63,351 bases of DNA, from NCBI GenBank assembly GCA_031273455.1, contig JAISRZ010000143.1:1-63351 (forward strand), in the 5' to 3' direction. This DNA comes from Deltaproteobacteria bacterium (GTDB lineage: Bacteria > Desulfobacterota > Desulfarculia > Adiutricales > Adiutricaceae). The notes under the pieces are model-generated. The model made no database searches. It was not told the origin of the DNA and was given only the letters and a program-made list of their open reading frames with translations. A program made the translations under genes and the position numbers. Positions 10,534-19,908 of the stretch are shown in pieces. How positions within the stretch are numbered: the first letter of the stretch is position 1; each line of letters opens with the position of its first letter.

Positions 10534-10770
10534 ATGTCTGAACAAGTCATGGATTTAGACGAATTTCATAAATTTATAGTCAAAAATTTTAATACTACAA
10601 AGATTTTAGTACGCAGACATAATCAAATTTTGACAGTTGAACCTATTTATGCGGATAATTTTGACCGCGCCAATGGTTTGCTGGGGATTCTAAGTGGTCA
10701 GCCTGAATTGACGGTTGATAAATTTATGGAGAGGAAACAAAGTGAAAAGGAGTTGGATTTTGAAGCCTAA
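10534..10770 (+). CDS. Small antitoxin-like protein (type II TA, PIN-toxin partner)
   Basis: A 78-residue AT-rich ORF. After a hydrophilic N-terminal part with a VRRHNQILTVEPI strand, the C-terminal half (GLLGILSGQPELTVDKFMERK) has the LLG-x-GK/Q-hydrophobic-x-D-x-F pattern typical of toxin-neutralising tails of VapB/Phd-type antitoxins. The assignment is supported by the next frame: a TTG at 10760 overlaps the stop and begins a PIN-toxin-like sequence, the usual VapBC overlap. Base composition is much more AT-rich than neighbouring core genes, suggesting transfer. Confidence 0.6.
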   Translation: MSEQVMDLDEFHKFIVKNFNTTKILVRRHNQILTVEPIYADNFDRANGLLGILSGQPELTVDKFMERKQSEKELDFEA

Positions 10771-10984
10771 TTTCATTCTTGACACGCGCGCTTTATTTTC
10801 AATTTAAGGCTTCACAAAACGCCTGACTAGTCTACCCGGGATAAGGCCAAAAACCAAGAGAATTCAGGAGTTCCGCTGGCTGAAACATTCGCCGCCTTAA
10901 AGGATTGTTTCATTGCGTGAACTAGCCGAGACTAAAGCAAATTTTAATTTTTCGCCAGGGCTGACCCCAGTCTTTGTCGATGAT
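10760..10984 (+). pseudogene. Truncated PIN-domain (VapC-like) toxin remnant
   Basis: The frame starting TTG 10760 reads MKPNFILDTRALFSI and then stops at 10805-10807. LDT(R/N)AL is the first catalytic strand (Asp8) of PIN-domain RNases. About 90 bases later another frame reads SGVPLAETFAALKDCF, protein-like but in a different phase and ended by TGA. The toxin therefore appears inactivated by stops and/or frameshifts while the antitoxin frame remains intact. The downstream boundary is approximate. Confidence 0.55.
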
Positions 10985-11057
10985 TAATGATGTTTTTAGC
11001 TTTCAGAAAATGTTATTTAACTAATAAAATTTAACGTTGTGATATTATTTAAATAAA

Positions 11058-12836
11058 GTGAAGTTTATTATGATAGTCCGGTATAACGACCTAGCGTCAA
11101 GCGCCCAGACGTTTGAGGAAATCATTGAGAAAAAATCCGTTTACGTGGATAAGACCTCCTACCTCGCCAAATTATTATCGAACAATATCAAAGTCTGGTT
11201 TTTAGCCAGACCCCGTTGTTTCGGGAAAACCTTAACCGTGTCCACCTTAGAAGCCGTCTTTTCCGCGGAGAAACGGGAGCTTTTTCGGGGCCTGGACATT
11301 TATAGTCGCCTCAATGAAGCCAGGTTCGCCCCTCGCCCGGTCATTCGCCTGGATATGAGTGAACTAACCGTTGATGGCGGTTTAGAAGAGCTTAAGCGGT
11401 CTTTGGGGGAAATGATCGTCAAAATCGCCGCAAAACAAGACCTCACCTTGGACCCATCCCTCCCGCCTAAGAGTCTTTTAGTTCAATTAATTGAGCGAAC
11501 CGCCGAAAATTCCAAGCGTAAGGTGGCCATCCTGATAGACGATTATGACGCCCCCTTTCTCGCTTTTATGGATAGAAGCTCCGAGGAGAGGGAAAATTTA
11601 TTCGAATCTATGTGTTTTTTTTATAAAGCGTTTAAATCGTTGGATAGGTATATATCTTTTATTTTTGTCACCGGTATCGCCAATAAACTTCATTTTGAAT
11701 TTTCCGCCGTTCTTAACACAATTTACGATATATCCTCCGAACCGCTATTTGGAGCTATGTGCGGTTTCACCCAGGCGGAGTTGGAGGATAAATTCGCTCA
11801 TGACCTGAAACGGACCGCCGCGACCCTCAAAATGACCGAGAAGGAACTTGTGGCCAAGATGGCGGATTACTACTATGGCTTCTCTTTTGATGGGAGAACC
11901 CGCCTATATAACCCTTTTTCCACTTTACTGTTCTTTCAAAAACAAGAATTTAAAAATTACTGGTATGACACTGGGAACCACGCTTATCTGGCCGATTCGC
12001 TGAAAAAAAATCGGCTGACCGTGGAAGGGTTTCGTGGACTCGTAGTTGACGAGGATTTCGCTGAAATTCCAGTCGAATTATCCAATGATGATCCATCGTG
12101 TTATCTTTACCAGGCCGGTTACCTGACTTTGCGACCGGGACTCAAAGATGACGAATTCACCTTGGATTATTCCAATCGCGAGGTTCTAGAGTCCCTGTCG
12201 GATCTTTGGGTTAGGAATATTCTTGACGCTAAGTTAGCTTCCAAATTGTACCTAGACTTAAAGAATGGTTTGGACAACGGCGACGCTCCTTTGGTCATCG
12301 CTAATCTCAATACTCTCCTGGCCAAAATCCCCGATGACGCTCTCGACGCCGCTCGGAAGGAGGACCAGCTGGAGAAAACCGCCTGGGAGGATGTCAGGCG
12401 GGCGGAGCGCAAGCGAGAGACGAACCAGCGGGAAGACAAAAAACGGTGGGGGAATTTTTTGGAGTCGCTTTACCGCCAAGCCTTCTTCGCTCTTTTTAGA
12501 GGCGCGGGCCTTGACGTTTCCGGCGAGGCTCACCGCAATCTCGACCGACCGGATCTAATGGCGCGGAGAGAAAAGTGGGCCTGGATGCTGGAAATAATAG
12601 TCAACCAAGATGAAGAAGATAAAGAAATAGAGACTCTGAAGAACGCTCGGACGCGGATGATTGAAAAACGTTACGCCGCTGGTCACCAAAGCGCTATTTG
12701 CCTAGGGATAGTCATTAATGACCAAAAGAAAACTATCGCCAATTGGGCGAACTTTGGGGATTTGGCTAAGGAATATATGGCCATCCAAAACCGTTCGCCA
12801 GAAGAAAGCCCAAAAAGCGAGTCCACCAAAGATTAA
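11058..12836 (+). CDS. AAA-ATPase-like / PD-(D/E)XK nuclease-fold protein (DUF1703 type), copy 1
   Basis: 592 residues. Order: short N-term with EEIIEKKSVYVDKTSYL (family AAA-ATPase_like entry); P-loop-like ARPRCFGKTL (family consensus RPRRFGKS/T); Walker B VAILIDDYDAP; sensor-like VTGIANKLHFEFSAVLN; DYYYGFSFDGRTRLYNPFS; and a C-terminal restriction-endonuclease-like domain around DRPDLMARREKWAWMLEIIVN. In the nuclease domain the expected E-x-K triad reads E-I-I, so the catalytic Lys appears lost. Function of the family is not established; it is expanded in anaerobe and symbiont genomes. Two other copies occur at 50108 and 62466. Confidence 0.85.
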   Translation: MKFIMIVRYNDLASSAQTFEEIIEKKSVYVDKTSYLAKLLSNNIKVWFLARPRCFGKTLTVSTLEAVFSAEKRELFRGLDIYSRLNEARFAPRPVIRLDMSELTVDGGLEELKRSLGEMIVKIAAKQDLTLDPSLPPKSLLVQLIERTAENSKRKVAILIDDYDAPFLAFMDRSSEERENLFESMCFFYKAFKSLDRYISFIFVTGIANKLHFEFSAVLNTIYDISSEPLFGAMCGFTQAELEDKFAHDLKRTAATLKMTEKELVAKMADYYYGFSFDGRTRLYNPFSTLLFFQKQEFKNYWYDTGNHAYLADSLKKNRLTVEGFRGLVVDEDFAEIPVELSNDDPSCYLYQAGYLTLRPGLKDDEFTLDYSNREVLESLSDLWVRNILDAKLASKLYLDLKNGLDNGDAPLVIANLNTLLAKIPDDALDAARKEDQLEKTAWEDVRRAERKRETNQREDKKRWGNFLESLYRQAFFALFRGAGLDVSGEAHRNLDRPDLMARREKWAWMLEIIVNQDEEDKEIETLKNARTRMIEKRYAAGHQSAICLGIVINDQKKTIANWANFGDLAKEYMAIQNRSPEESPKSESTKD

Positions 12837-13587
12837 AGCCTAACCGTCTTCATAGGCCTGGTGACGGCCTATTGACGGGTAGCCCGTCGGGCTTGGCTTC
12901 GAACGGTCACCACTCTGGCGCCAGGTTCGTCACCAGACTTACGCTAAGCCGGGAATAAACTTCGGATTAGAGAACGCCTTTAAGGCGAACCAAGCCTCCA
13001 GCCAAACCGCTCGAGACCCCCCAAATCCAGTCCAGTCCAGTCCAGGCCAATCTAGGCGACAGGTTTACTTAACGACCCCTTTGGAGCCAGGCTTACGCTT
13101 CCAAACCCCAAAGCCACCTTTTAGATCTCGCCCTTTTTGGCTGATCTTAAATCGTCAATTTATTATCGCCCCTCAAAAAGCCGCTAAAATAGCCTCTTGA
13201 CCGGGGTTATGGTACAATGCCGTCCGTTTTAACCCGTTTAACTTTCCTTACGCTTCCTGGGCCTTTAGAGGTTGGCTAAGTGGTTAGCGGGCTTTAAAGT
13301 TTTAATTACCATTAATTATTAATCTAAAATCTATAAATAAGCATTAAACACATATTATTTTGTTTAAAAAATTTAAGCCTAATTTTTTAAACTTTATAGA
13401 TATCTATTTTGTATTTAGACAAATATTTTATTTAAATACGTTTTTTAAAACGCGTTTTTTAAAATAACTTAGCTTACTAGATTTAAGATATCAGTTCTAT
13501 TAATAAAATTATTAACGCTTTTTAAGTGATTTTTTCACAACGTTTTTCCTTCAAGATTGTTGGGGAACGTTGGTCAAGGAGTGTTCA
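12837..13587. other. Gene-free region upstream of homoserine dehydrogenase
   Basis: Contains a micro-repeat of CAGTC units at about 13026-13045. From 13300 to 13550 it is very AT-rich, which probably holds the hom promoter. No ORF with protein character and no clear riboswitch fold was seen. Confidence 0.4.
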
Positions 13588-14898
13588 TTGGCGACGATTA
13601 ACGTGGGATTGCTGGGCTTAGGGACCGTGGGTTCTGGAGTGGCCAAAATCTTGATTGAGGAGGCGGAGCTAATCGGCCAGAAGCTAGGCTATAACCTACG
13701 CCTGGCCAAAGTTTGCGTGCGGAACGCCTCTAGCGCCCGTAATTACAGCCCCCCAAGCGATCTGATAACCACTAACCCGGATGAGATCGTGGGGAACCCT
13801 AATATCCCCATTGTGGTGGAGTTGTTAGGCGGTCTGGAGCCAGCCCGCTCGCTAGTCTTGAAGGCCCTGGCCTCTGGCCAGCACGTGGTGACCGCCAACA
13901 AGGCTCTTTTAGCCATCCATGGTCGGGAGATCTTCCAAAAGGCCACCGAGGTTAGCCGGGAGATCAAGTTTGAGGCGGCGGTGGCTGGGGCTATCCCAGT
14001 GATTCGGGTGTTAAAGGAAGGGTTAACCGCCAACCGGATCCAAAGCGTCTTTGGTATCTTAAACGGCACCACCAACCACATTTTAACCCGCATGACCCAA
14101 AACGGGCTGACCTTTCAGGACGCCTTGTCCGAAGCCCAAAAGAGCGGTTACGCCGAGGCTGACCCCACTAACGACGTGGAAGGCTTTGACGCGGCCCATA
14201 AATTGGCTTTATTAACGGCCTTGGCTTACGGGACCTTACCCCAGATCGCCGATTTCCATGTGGAAGGGGTCACTAACCTAGAGCCGGACGATATCGCGGC
14301 GGCCCAGGAGTTTGGTTACGTTATTAAGCTCTTGGCCAGCTCTTCCTTTAGCCCCACGGACAACCGCCTGGAAATCCGCCTTCACCCAGCCATGCTCCCT
14401 AAAAATAGCCTCATGGCCGGGGTTAACGGCGTCATGAACGCGGTCATGATTAGAGGCCACGCTTGCGGGGATATCTTCTTGTCCGGGGCTGGGGCTGGCA
14501 TGATGCCCACGGCCTCGGCGGTCATGGGCGACATTATCGAGGCCTCCAGAGACTTATTGCCGGGGGCCGCGCCCCAGGTGCCCTCTTTAGGCTGGAAGAC
14601 CCTTCAATCCTGGTCCATTAAACCCCAAGCCGAGGCCCGTTTGTCCTACTTTCTGCGCTTAACCGTGGTGGACAAACCCGGCGTTTTATCGGCCATTAGC
14701 GGGGTTTTGGGCCGCCACAACATTAGTATCGCCCAAGTCATCCAAAAGGGTTTTGACCCCAACCGGAATGGGGTGACTTTAATCATCTTAACCCACGAGG
14801 CCATCGAAAAAGACCTCTTGGCCGCCTTAGCCGAGACGGATAAGCTGGACGCCTTAACCGGGCCCACCCGCTTAATTAGGGTGGAAAACCAGATCTAA
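13588..14898 (+). CDS. hom: Homoserine dehydrogenase
   Basis: Catalyses NAD(P)H-dependent reduction of aspartate semialdehyde to homoserine, the branch point to threonine and methionine. Visible: Rossmann motif NVGLLGLGTVGSGV at the N-terminus, VTANKALLA, the substrate-site FGILNGTTNHIL, EAQKSGYAEADPTNDVEGFDAAHKLAL split over the dimer region, and a C-terminal ACT domain (DKPGVLSAISGVLGRHNIS) for allosteric threonine control. The frame is open from TTG 13570, but TTG 13588 has AAGGAG at 13576-13581 with six-base spacing and starts right before the Rossmann strand, so I choose it (436 residues). It is monocistronic and converges on queH across a perfect palindrome. Confidence 0.95.
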   Translation: MATINVGLLGLGTVGSGVAKILIEEAELIGQKLGYNLRLAKVCVRNASSARNYSPPSDLITTNPDEIVGNPNIPIVVELLGGLEPARSLVLKALASGQHVVTANKALLAIHGREIFQKATEVSREIKFEAAVAGAIPVIRVLKEGLTANRIQSVFGILNGTTNHILTRMTQNGLTFQDALSEAQKSGYAEADPTNDVEGFDAAHKLALLTALAYGTLPQIADFHVEGVTNLEPDDIAAAQEFGYVIKLLASSSFSPTDNRLEIRLHPAMLPKNSLMAGVNGVMNAVMIRGHACGDIFLSGAGAGMMPTASAVMGDIIEASRDLLPGAAPQVPSLGWKTLQSWSIKPQAEARLSYFLRLTVVDKPGVLSAISGVLGRHNISIAQVIQKGFDPNRNGVTLIILTHEAIEKDLLAALAETDKLDALTGPTRLIRVENQI

Positions 14899-14933
14899 CC
14901 CCGTAGCCCAAAACCTACGGCCTAACCAAATCA

Positions 14934-14969
14934 ATTAGGGGCGTTAAGCTTAAGCTTAACGCCCCTAAT
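14934..14969. terminator. 36-bp perfect palindrome between convergent hom and queH
   Basis: ATTAGGGGCGTTAAGCTT followed directly by its inverse complement. It is symmetrical and sits 35 bp after hom and about 50 bp after the queH stop, so it probably works in both directions. There is no T-run on either side and no loop bases, unlike a canonical intrinsic terminator. Confidence 0.7.
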
Positions 14970-15016
14970 CGCTTTATCCCCTTAACTAGCCTTAAGCCTT
15001 TAGCCTAAAACTAGCC

Positions 15017-15592
15017 TTAACCAGTCTCCACGGCCCCGTAAACGCAACCGCAATACTTTTGGGCGTACAACCCTAAATCTTTGGCCGCGGCCCGCCCTTT
15101 TTTCCAGCCCAATCGAAAGTCCTCCTCGTAAAAGGTAACTCCCGGTAGCTCGGCCTCCCGACCGGCCTTAATGATTAACTCCTGATTTTGCTGGCGACTA
15201 AAAAGTAAAGTCGTGGAAAAATATTTGACGCCCTTCTCTTTAGCCGCCCTAGCGGCGGCCTTTAAGCGTAAGCTATAGCAGTTAAAGCAACGCTCCGGGG
15301 CTATAGGGGTTTGGGCGGCTAGGGCTAAAAAAGTTTGGGGATCGTAAGGCGGGCTAAAATCCACCCCCAAGGAAGCGTTATAACCGCCTAACTTAGCCAC
15401 TAGGTAAGCCAGACTGTCCCTTCGCCGCTGAAACTCCCCTAGAGGCTGGACGTTGGGGTTATAAAACCACAATAATAAACGCAGGTTGGGCCGACTGGCC
15501 GTTAAGCTTTCCAGGGGCCAAATGGCGCACGGCCCGCAGCAGACGTGGAGTAGAAGGTCTTCCGCGTCCTCGGGGAGGCTACAGACTGACAT
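15017..15592 (-). CDS. queH: Epoxyqueuosine reductase QueH
   Basis: Final step of queuosine tRNA modification (epoxyqueuosine to queuosine), the non-orthologous replacement of QueG. Motifs: LLLHVCCGPCA near the N-terminus, ERCFNCYSLRL in the middle, and QKYCGC near the C-terminus; together these provide the Cys set for the [4Fe-4S] cluster and mononuclear Fe site. The frame extends upstream, but the ATG at 15592 (MSVCSLPEDAEDLLLH) is the natural start. It overlaps the last 14 bases of the receiver-kinase gene, which implies translational coupling as last gene of the operon. Confidence 0.92.
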   Translation of the reverse strand: MSVCSLPEDAEDLLLHVCCGPCAIWPLESLTASRPNLRLLLWFYNPNVQPLGEFQRRRDSLAYLVAKLGGYNASLGVDFSPPYDPQTFLALAAQTPIAPERCFNCYSLRLKAAARAAKEKGVKYFSTTLLFSRQQNQELIIKAGREAELPGVTFYEEDFRLGWKKGRAAAKDLGLYAQKYCGCVYGAVETG

Positions 15593-16691
15593 TGTAAGTG
15601 AAGGTGACGGTCGTCCCTTGGCCCGGGGCTGACGATAGGCTAATTTCCCCAAAATGGCGGACGACTAGGGCCCTAACCGTGGTTAAGGATAAACCCACCC
15701 CCACTTCGCCTTTGGTGGAGAAAAGCGGGTCAAAGGCGTGTTTTTGGACTTTTTCGTCCATGCCCCGGCCATTGTCCCGGACAGTGAAAGATAAGCTCCG
15801 ATCTTGGGTCTCCAGGTTGACGGCGATTAAAGGGTCGAGGGTTTGGGTGACCGCTTCTAGAGCGTTGATTAAAAGAGCCTCCAAGATGGTTAAAAGATCC
15901 TGGTCAGCCACTTTTTGCGGGGGCAACCAGCGCGAGTTATTCTGGAAAGTGACCTTCTCCAAAACCGCGGCCAAAGGCCGACCCGCTTTACGGGCCGCTT
16001 CCAAGACCCTTTCCCAAGCCTCGTCCACCACCGCGGCCACCAATACGCTCCTTTGCGAGCTTTCGTCGGCCTCGTCCACCACCGTGGCCATGGCGGTTAA
16101 GGACTCCAATAACTTTAGAGCGCTCTTTAAGCTGTCCTGGCTATCGTTTAAGTACTCCAGCCTTTTATCCAAGGGTTGGTCTGGGTTTTTAAAGTCGATT
16201 AAAGCCAAAGACCCCAAAGCCGCCGACAAGATGTTCTTAAAGTTGTGGTCCAGCCAGTTGGCCAGCTCCATCTGGGCTAAAAGGCGACTTTTTTGCTCAT
16301 CCCGGTTGATTTGGGCCTTTTCTTTTTGGGCCCTTTCCATTAAGGACTGGACGACCTTGGGGAGCTCCTCGTAGTAGTCCGGCCCTTTAATGACGTAATC
16401 CATGGCCCCTTGGGTCAAAGCCGCCTGGGCCAAGGTCTCGTCGCCCAAGCCGGTGACTAAGGCCACCGCCGTCTTGGGGGCCAGCTCTTTTAAAGCGCTA
16501 ATTAACCCTAAGCCATCGCCCTGGGCCAGGTAATAGTCGGTTAGGACCAGATCCGTCCGGCGCTCTTGGGTTAAGGCAATGGCCTCGTTTTGGGCGTCGG
16601 CCCCCCGGGACTCGTAACCGGCTTGGATCAAAGTTTCGGCGGCGTAATTAGCCAGGGCCAGGCTGGCTTCCACGACAATGACAAATGACAC
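15579..16691 (-). CDS. Receiver domain fused to a histidine-kinase core
   Basis: 370 residues. N-terminal receiver (1-about 120) with phospho-acceptor Asp52 (LVLTDYYL), Thr in ALVTG and Lys in DYVIKG; the usual acidic pair near residue 8 is reduced to a single Glu (VVEAS). A linker helix precedes an H-box-like LANWLDHNFKNIL with candidate His149. An HATPase_c domain follows with NALEAV (N box), VRDNGRGM (G1) and GVGLSLTTV (G2). It has no transmembrane segment, so it is cytoplasmic. It shares an operon with an HDOD protein; signal and target are unknown. Confidence 0.88.
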   Translation of the reverse strand: MSFVIVVEASLALANYAAETLIQAGYESRGADAQNEAIALTQERRTDLVLTDYYLAQGDGLGLISALKELAPKTAVALVTGLGDETLAQAALTQGAMDYVIKGPDYYEELPKVVQSLMERAQKEKAQINRDEQKSRLLAQMELANWLDHNFKNILSAALGSLALIDFKNPDQPLDKRLEYLNDSQDSLKSALKLLESLTAMATVVDEADESSQRSVLVAAVVDEAWERVLEAARKAGRPLAAVLEKVTFQNNSRWLPPQKVADQDLLTILEALLINALEAVTQTLDPLIAVNLETQDRSLSFTVRDNGRGMDEKVQKHAFDPLFSTKGEVGVGLSLTTVRALVVRHFGEISLSSAPGQGTTVTFTYNVSL

Positions 16692-16700
16692 TCAAGACCT

Positions 16701-17219
16701 CTAGCTTTTACGCTTAGGTTTTTTAGGCGACCGCCCCTCGGTTAGGGTGACTATGAGTAAAATGGCCACCCCAATGACTATGGCCACGTCGGCCAGGTTA
16801 AAGGCTGGCCAATGGCGCTCTTGGAAATGGAAATCCAAAAAATCGACCACCGCGTTATACTTTAAGCGGTCATGGATATTGCCCAAGGCCCCGCCCAAGA
16901 CTAGGCCCAAAGCGATTAAAGTGGATTTTCTTTTGGCGTCCACGAAAAAGAAGATCAAGGGGACCAAGGCCACGGTGGCTAAAAGGGCCATTTTTAGCCC
17001 TTGGTGGGCCCCCTCCCCAGAAAGGAGACTAAAGGCGGCCCCCTGGTTCTCCACCAGAACGAGGTTAAAAAACCCGGTGATAGGCCGGACTTCCAATAGG
17101 GACAAACTGGTTAAAGCCCAACGCTTGGCCCCCAAGTCCAAAACGAGGGTCAAAGCGGTCAAGGGCAGGACCAGCCACAGCTTCCGAAAAAAAGTCAATT
17201 GATGGAGGTTAGATCGCAC
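16701..17219 (-). CDS. lspA: Lipoprotein signal peptidase (signal peptidase II)
   Basis: Integral inner-membrane aspartyl protease that cleaves prolipoproteins after lipid attachment. There are four hydrophobic segments in 172 residues. Motifs: LVENQGAAFSLL, GGALGNIHDRLKYNAVVDFL and FNLADVAI, the last two carrying the two catalytic Asp residues. A basic tail PKKPKRKS ends the protein. The start overlaps the end of the HDOD gene by 25 bp, and the next gene begins 9 bp downstream. Confidence 0.95.
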   Translation of the reverse strand: MRSNLHQLTFFRKLWLVLPLTALTLVLDLGAKRWALTSLSLLEVRPITGFFNLVLVENQGAAFSLLSGEGAHQGLKMALLATVALVPLIFFFVDAKRKSTLIALGLVLGGALGNIHDRLKYNAVVDFLDFHFQERHWPAFNLADVAIVIGVAILLIVTLTEGRSPKKPKRKS

Positions 17220-18040
17220 AGGCTAGCCAGTTTAGGTTCCAAGATTTCCAGAATAGGCAAAAAGTCAGTCTTTTTTAAGCGGAGTAACTCCCAAGCGGCC
17301 ATGGAGATGGGGGGCACGAGAATATCGCCCCCATTGCCAAAGCCCTTGGCCCGAATGATGATGTCAGCCACGTGGACAATGGCCACGCACTCGGGTTTAA
17401 TGACCGCCTTTTCCGGGCGGTGGTGGAGGCGCATGGGCTCAGCCAAGCTTTCCGGTAAATTCCAGTGCTCGGCCAACCACTGGCCCAGGTCGCAATGGTC
17501 GTAGTCCAAAAGCTCGTTTTCGGCCTCGTAAAAGAGGACCGGGCCGCTAGCCACCTTCTTTTGGACTAAACTCATCTCCTCAGAAAGGTTAAGGGCCAAG
17601 ACCACCTTACCTAAGTCGTGCAAAAGCCCGGCCACCAAGATCTCCTCGGCGTCATCCCGGCCCAAATAAGTGGCCACCGCCCCGCTGGCGGCGGCGCAAC
17701 CAATGGAGTGCTCCCAGAGCCCGGCCATGCTCTTTTGGATCATGTCAAAGACCGAGCTGGTTAAGACCAACCCTTTAACCACGTCAAAACCCAAGATAAC
17801 CAGGGCTTGGGAAATGGAGCTAATCTTCCGGGACATGCCGAAAAAGGCGCTGTTGGCCATTCTTAGGACCTTGGCAGAAAGGACCTGGTCCTGGGAAATC
17901 AACCGCCCCACCTCCGCCGCCGAGGTCTCGGGGTTTTCCACCATCCGGGAGATCTTGGCCACAATGCCGGGCACGGTGGGCAAGTTTTTGATCCGGCGAA
18001 CCTCTTTTTTGGCCTGAACCCTATCTTGAATTGGCGCCAT
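17195..18040 (-). CDS. HDOD-domain signal-transduction protein
   Basis: 281 residues. The HDOD fold is recognisable from NLPTVPGIVAKI, ISQDQVLSAKVLRMANSAFFG, ISQALVILGFDVVKGL and LLHDLGKVVL. HDOD proteins are non-enzymatic or weakly conserved HD relatives used in regulatory networks (c-di-GMP, two-component, motility). It stands in a five-gene minus-strand operon directly behind a small regulator-like domain gene and ahead of lspA and the receiver-kinase; the kinase is a plausible partner. Confidence 0.88.
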   Translation of the reverse strand: MAPIQDRVQAKKEVRRIKNLPTVPGIVAKISRMVENPETSAAEVGRLISQDQVLSAKVLRMANSAFFGMSRKISSISQALVILGFDVVKGLVLTSSVFDMIQKSMAGLWEHSIGCAAASGAVATYLGRDDAEEILVAGLLHDLGKVVLALNLSEEMSLVQKKVASGPVLFYEAENELLDYDHCDLGQWLAEHWNLPESLAEPMRLHHRPEKAVIKPECVAIVHVADIIIRAKGFGNGGDILVPPISMAAWELLRLKKTDFLPILEILEPKLASLCDLTSIN

Positions 18041-18045
18041 GGGAT

Positions 18046-18420
18046 CTAGCCTTGGGGTTTAGCGGCGGGGCCACTGGGGTTATCGGGCGGGTTAATTAAG
18101 GCCAAGGTCTCGTCGCGCTCCCTTTCCGCTAGGTAAATCATGGTCTTTTTTAAGGCCATCAAAATCCCCTGATCTTTAACCCGGACGAAACGGGTCTCCA
18201 AAGCCGCGACCAAGTTCTGAAAATCGGCCATGATCTCCTCGGGGGAGCGGCCATCGTCTTCCTCAATGAGAATGGTCTCAATATTCTGGCGGGCCAGCAT
18301 CCGCAAAAGCCCGTCCGTCACCTCGGCCCCCTGGTTGGCCAAGAGAACCCCATCGTGACGGGTGAGTTTTTCGGCCAAGACCTGTCCCGGCGTGGCCTTG
18401 TCCAGGGCGATACGCTTCAC
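18046..18420 (-). CDS. Small HD-GYP/HDOD-associated N-terminal-domain-like protein
   Basis: The sequence KRIALDKATPGQVLAEKL-TRHDGVLLANQGAEVTD resembles the short domain that precedes HD-GYP or HDOD domains in many regulators (pattern PGMVLAEDV..DGNLLL..G..LT). Here it is a stand-alone protein immediately upstream of the HDOD gene, a split of that architecture. The frame is open from TTG 18438, but GTG 18420 has AAGGAAGG five bases upstream, so I prefer it (124 residues). First gene of the operon running to queH. Confidence 0.7.
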   Translation of the reverse strand: MKRIALDKATPGQVLAEKLTRHDGVLLANQGAEVTDGLLRMLARQNIETILIEEDDGRSPEEIMADFQNLVAALETRFVRVKDQGILMALKKTMIYLAERERDETLALINPPDNPSGPAAKPQG

Positions 18421-18438
18421 TTCAGCCTTCCTTACCAA

Positions 18439-19647
18439 CCCGGGAACTTACGACTAACCGAAGGATAGATGGACCCGGACCTAAGGCGGTGAGACCGCCA
18501 GCTAATCTAAACTAACATATATACTAATGTTATTGACTGAATTACAAGTTAAATAATGATTGGTCCCTACAGTAAACTACAATATACGCCTTTTGTAGTG
18601 AAAAACTCCAAAACGCTGAAGGGGCTGAGAGGCCTCTTTGATTTTATCTAATAAACCGCTTTTTTGCCATAATTTATAAAACCCTGGCCTAACCTTTAAA
18701 AGGTTAAAAGGGCTAAAGCCTTGTGTTTGAGCCAACGCCAGCGATTATGGGCCAAAGTTTAAGTTAGCTTAAAGACTTAGGGTTTTAGACCCCCAACCCG
18801 GATTTCTAGATCTAAATAGCCGCCAGAAGACCCGGGAAAAGGGGCCGTAAAGTCGCCCCAGGGCGATTTTGGGTCGCGGCCCATCTCTCCTCTATCTACC
18901 GTCGGGGTTAGCTCGTTTTAAGGCTTTTAACGAGGTTTTTCGCGGTCCCTTTAACTGGAGGGCCTAAACTAATCGTCTAGATCGAGGACGAGGTCGATGT
19001 CTTAGGTCGATCTCTTGGGGCTGAAGGCCTAACCGGCCCTTAAAGCCAATCCTTTGGGATCAACCGCCTAACCCAGCCCAACTAAAAGGCCACAACTAGA
19101 AGGCTCCAATAGGAGGCCCCGGCTAGAAGGCTCCGGCTAGAAGGCTCCAACTAGGAGGTTACGCTAAAGAAGGCCCCCGTTTCGCCGCCAATTTAGGGCC
19201 ACAAGAGCCTTTAAGGGAGCGTAGAAGGTCTTACAAGGGTCTTAAGGAGGGTCTAAAAAGAGCGCTCTCCCTTTTTGGGCTGGCCCGAAAAACCTCTAAC
19301 CACTTTAAAAACAACAAAGTATGGCGTTATTTAGTAATTAAAGTCTTTAAAAAATTTATTGGTCTAAATAACAACGTACATGATATCTTATCTAAATGAT
19401 ACAGGCTAATTTATTAATAATCCACTTTACTAATATTATTCAAGCTCAAAACTGGCTCTGGATTTTACCCCCAAAATAAAGTAAGATGGCCGATGAACGT
19501 CTGGCTAAACGGAGTCCCGCCTTGTAACTTTTGGGCGACGTTATTTTGGCCTAACGCTTAAGGTATCGGCCTATTCTGAAGGGCCAACGATAGGAGCCGG
19601 GCGTATTATACCACGGCCCGCGAGCTTTTTACCTTTAACAACGACTT
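18439..19647. other. 1.2 kb gene-free region with short tandem repeats
   Basis: No convincing ORF. The left third should carry the promoter of the minus-strand operon. Degenerate repeats of a 13-14 bp unit (GGCTAGAAGGCTCC and variants) occupy about 19080-19155. The segment 19300-19440 is AT-rich. Confidence 0.45.
19080..19155. repeat. Degenerate tandem repeat, unit about CTAGAAGGCTCCGG
   Basis: Five to six consecutive variants: CAACTAGAAGGCTC, CAATAGGAGGCCC, CGGCTAGAAGGCTC, CGGCTAGAAGGCTC, CAACTAGGAGGTT. It lies entirely in a gene-free stretch. Confidence 0.6.
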
Positions 19648-19908
19648 ATGACAGCGTCAACAGCGGAGTGTATGGAACTTATCTGCGATGAATGTGGGGC
19701 TGAGCTCCCCTCTGACAAGTGCGATGGTTGTAAGGGTTTAGTCCCTTTATGGGCTAAGTTCTGCCCTCACTGCGGCCAGAAGATGACCAAAGCCCGATCT
19801 AAAAACGAGGTCAAGGCGAAAAGACAGCTCTGCTCCGATGAAAGCTGTATTGGCATCATTGGCCCAGATGGAGTCTGCACGGACTGCGGCAAACGGCCCG
19901 CTTCCTGA
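19648..19908 (+). CDS. Small double zinc-ribbon protein
   Basis: 86 residues with ten Cys. CDECGAEL..CDGC and FCPHCGQKM form zinc-ribbon knuckles, and CSDESC..CTDCGKRP forms another pair. No other domain was seen. It could be a DNA/RNA- or protein-binding zinc ribbon. No good ribosome site is visible in front of ATG 19648; ATG 19672 is an alternative with GGAG too close upstream. Confidence 0.6.
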   Translation: MTASTAECMELICDECGAELPSDKCDGCKGLVPLWAKFCPHCGQKMTKARSKNEVKAKRQLCSDESCIGIIGPDGVCTDCGKRPAS

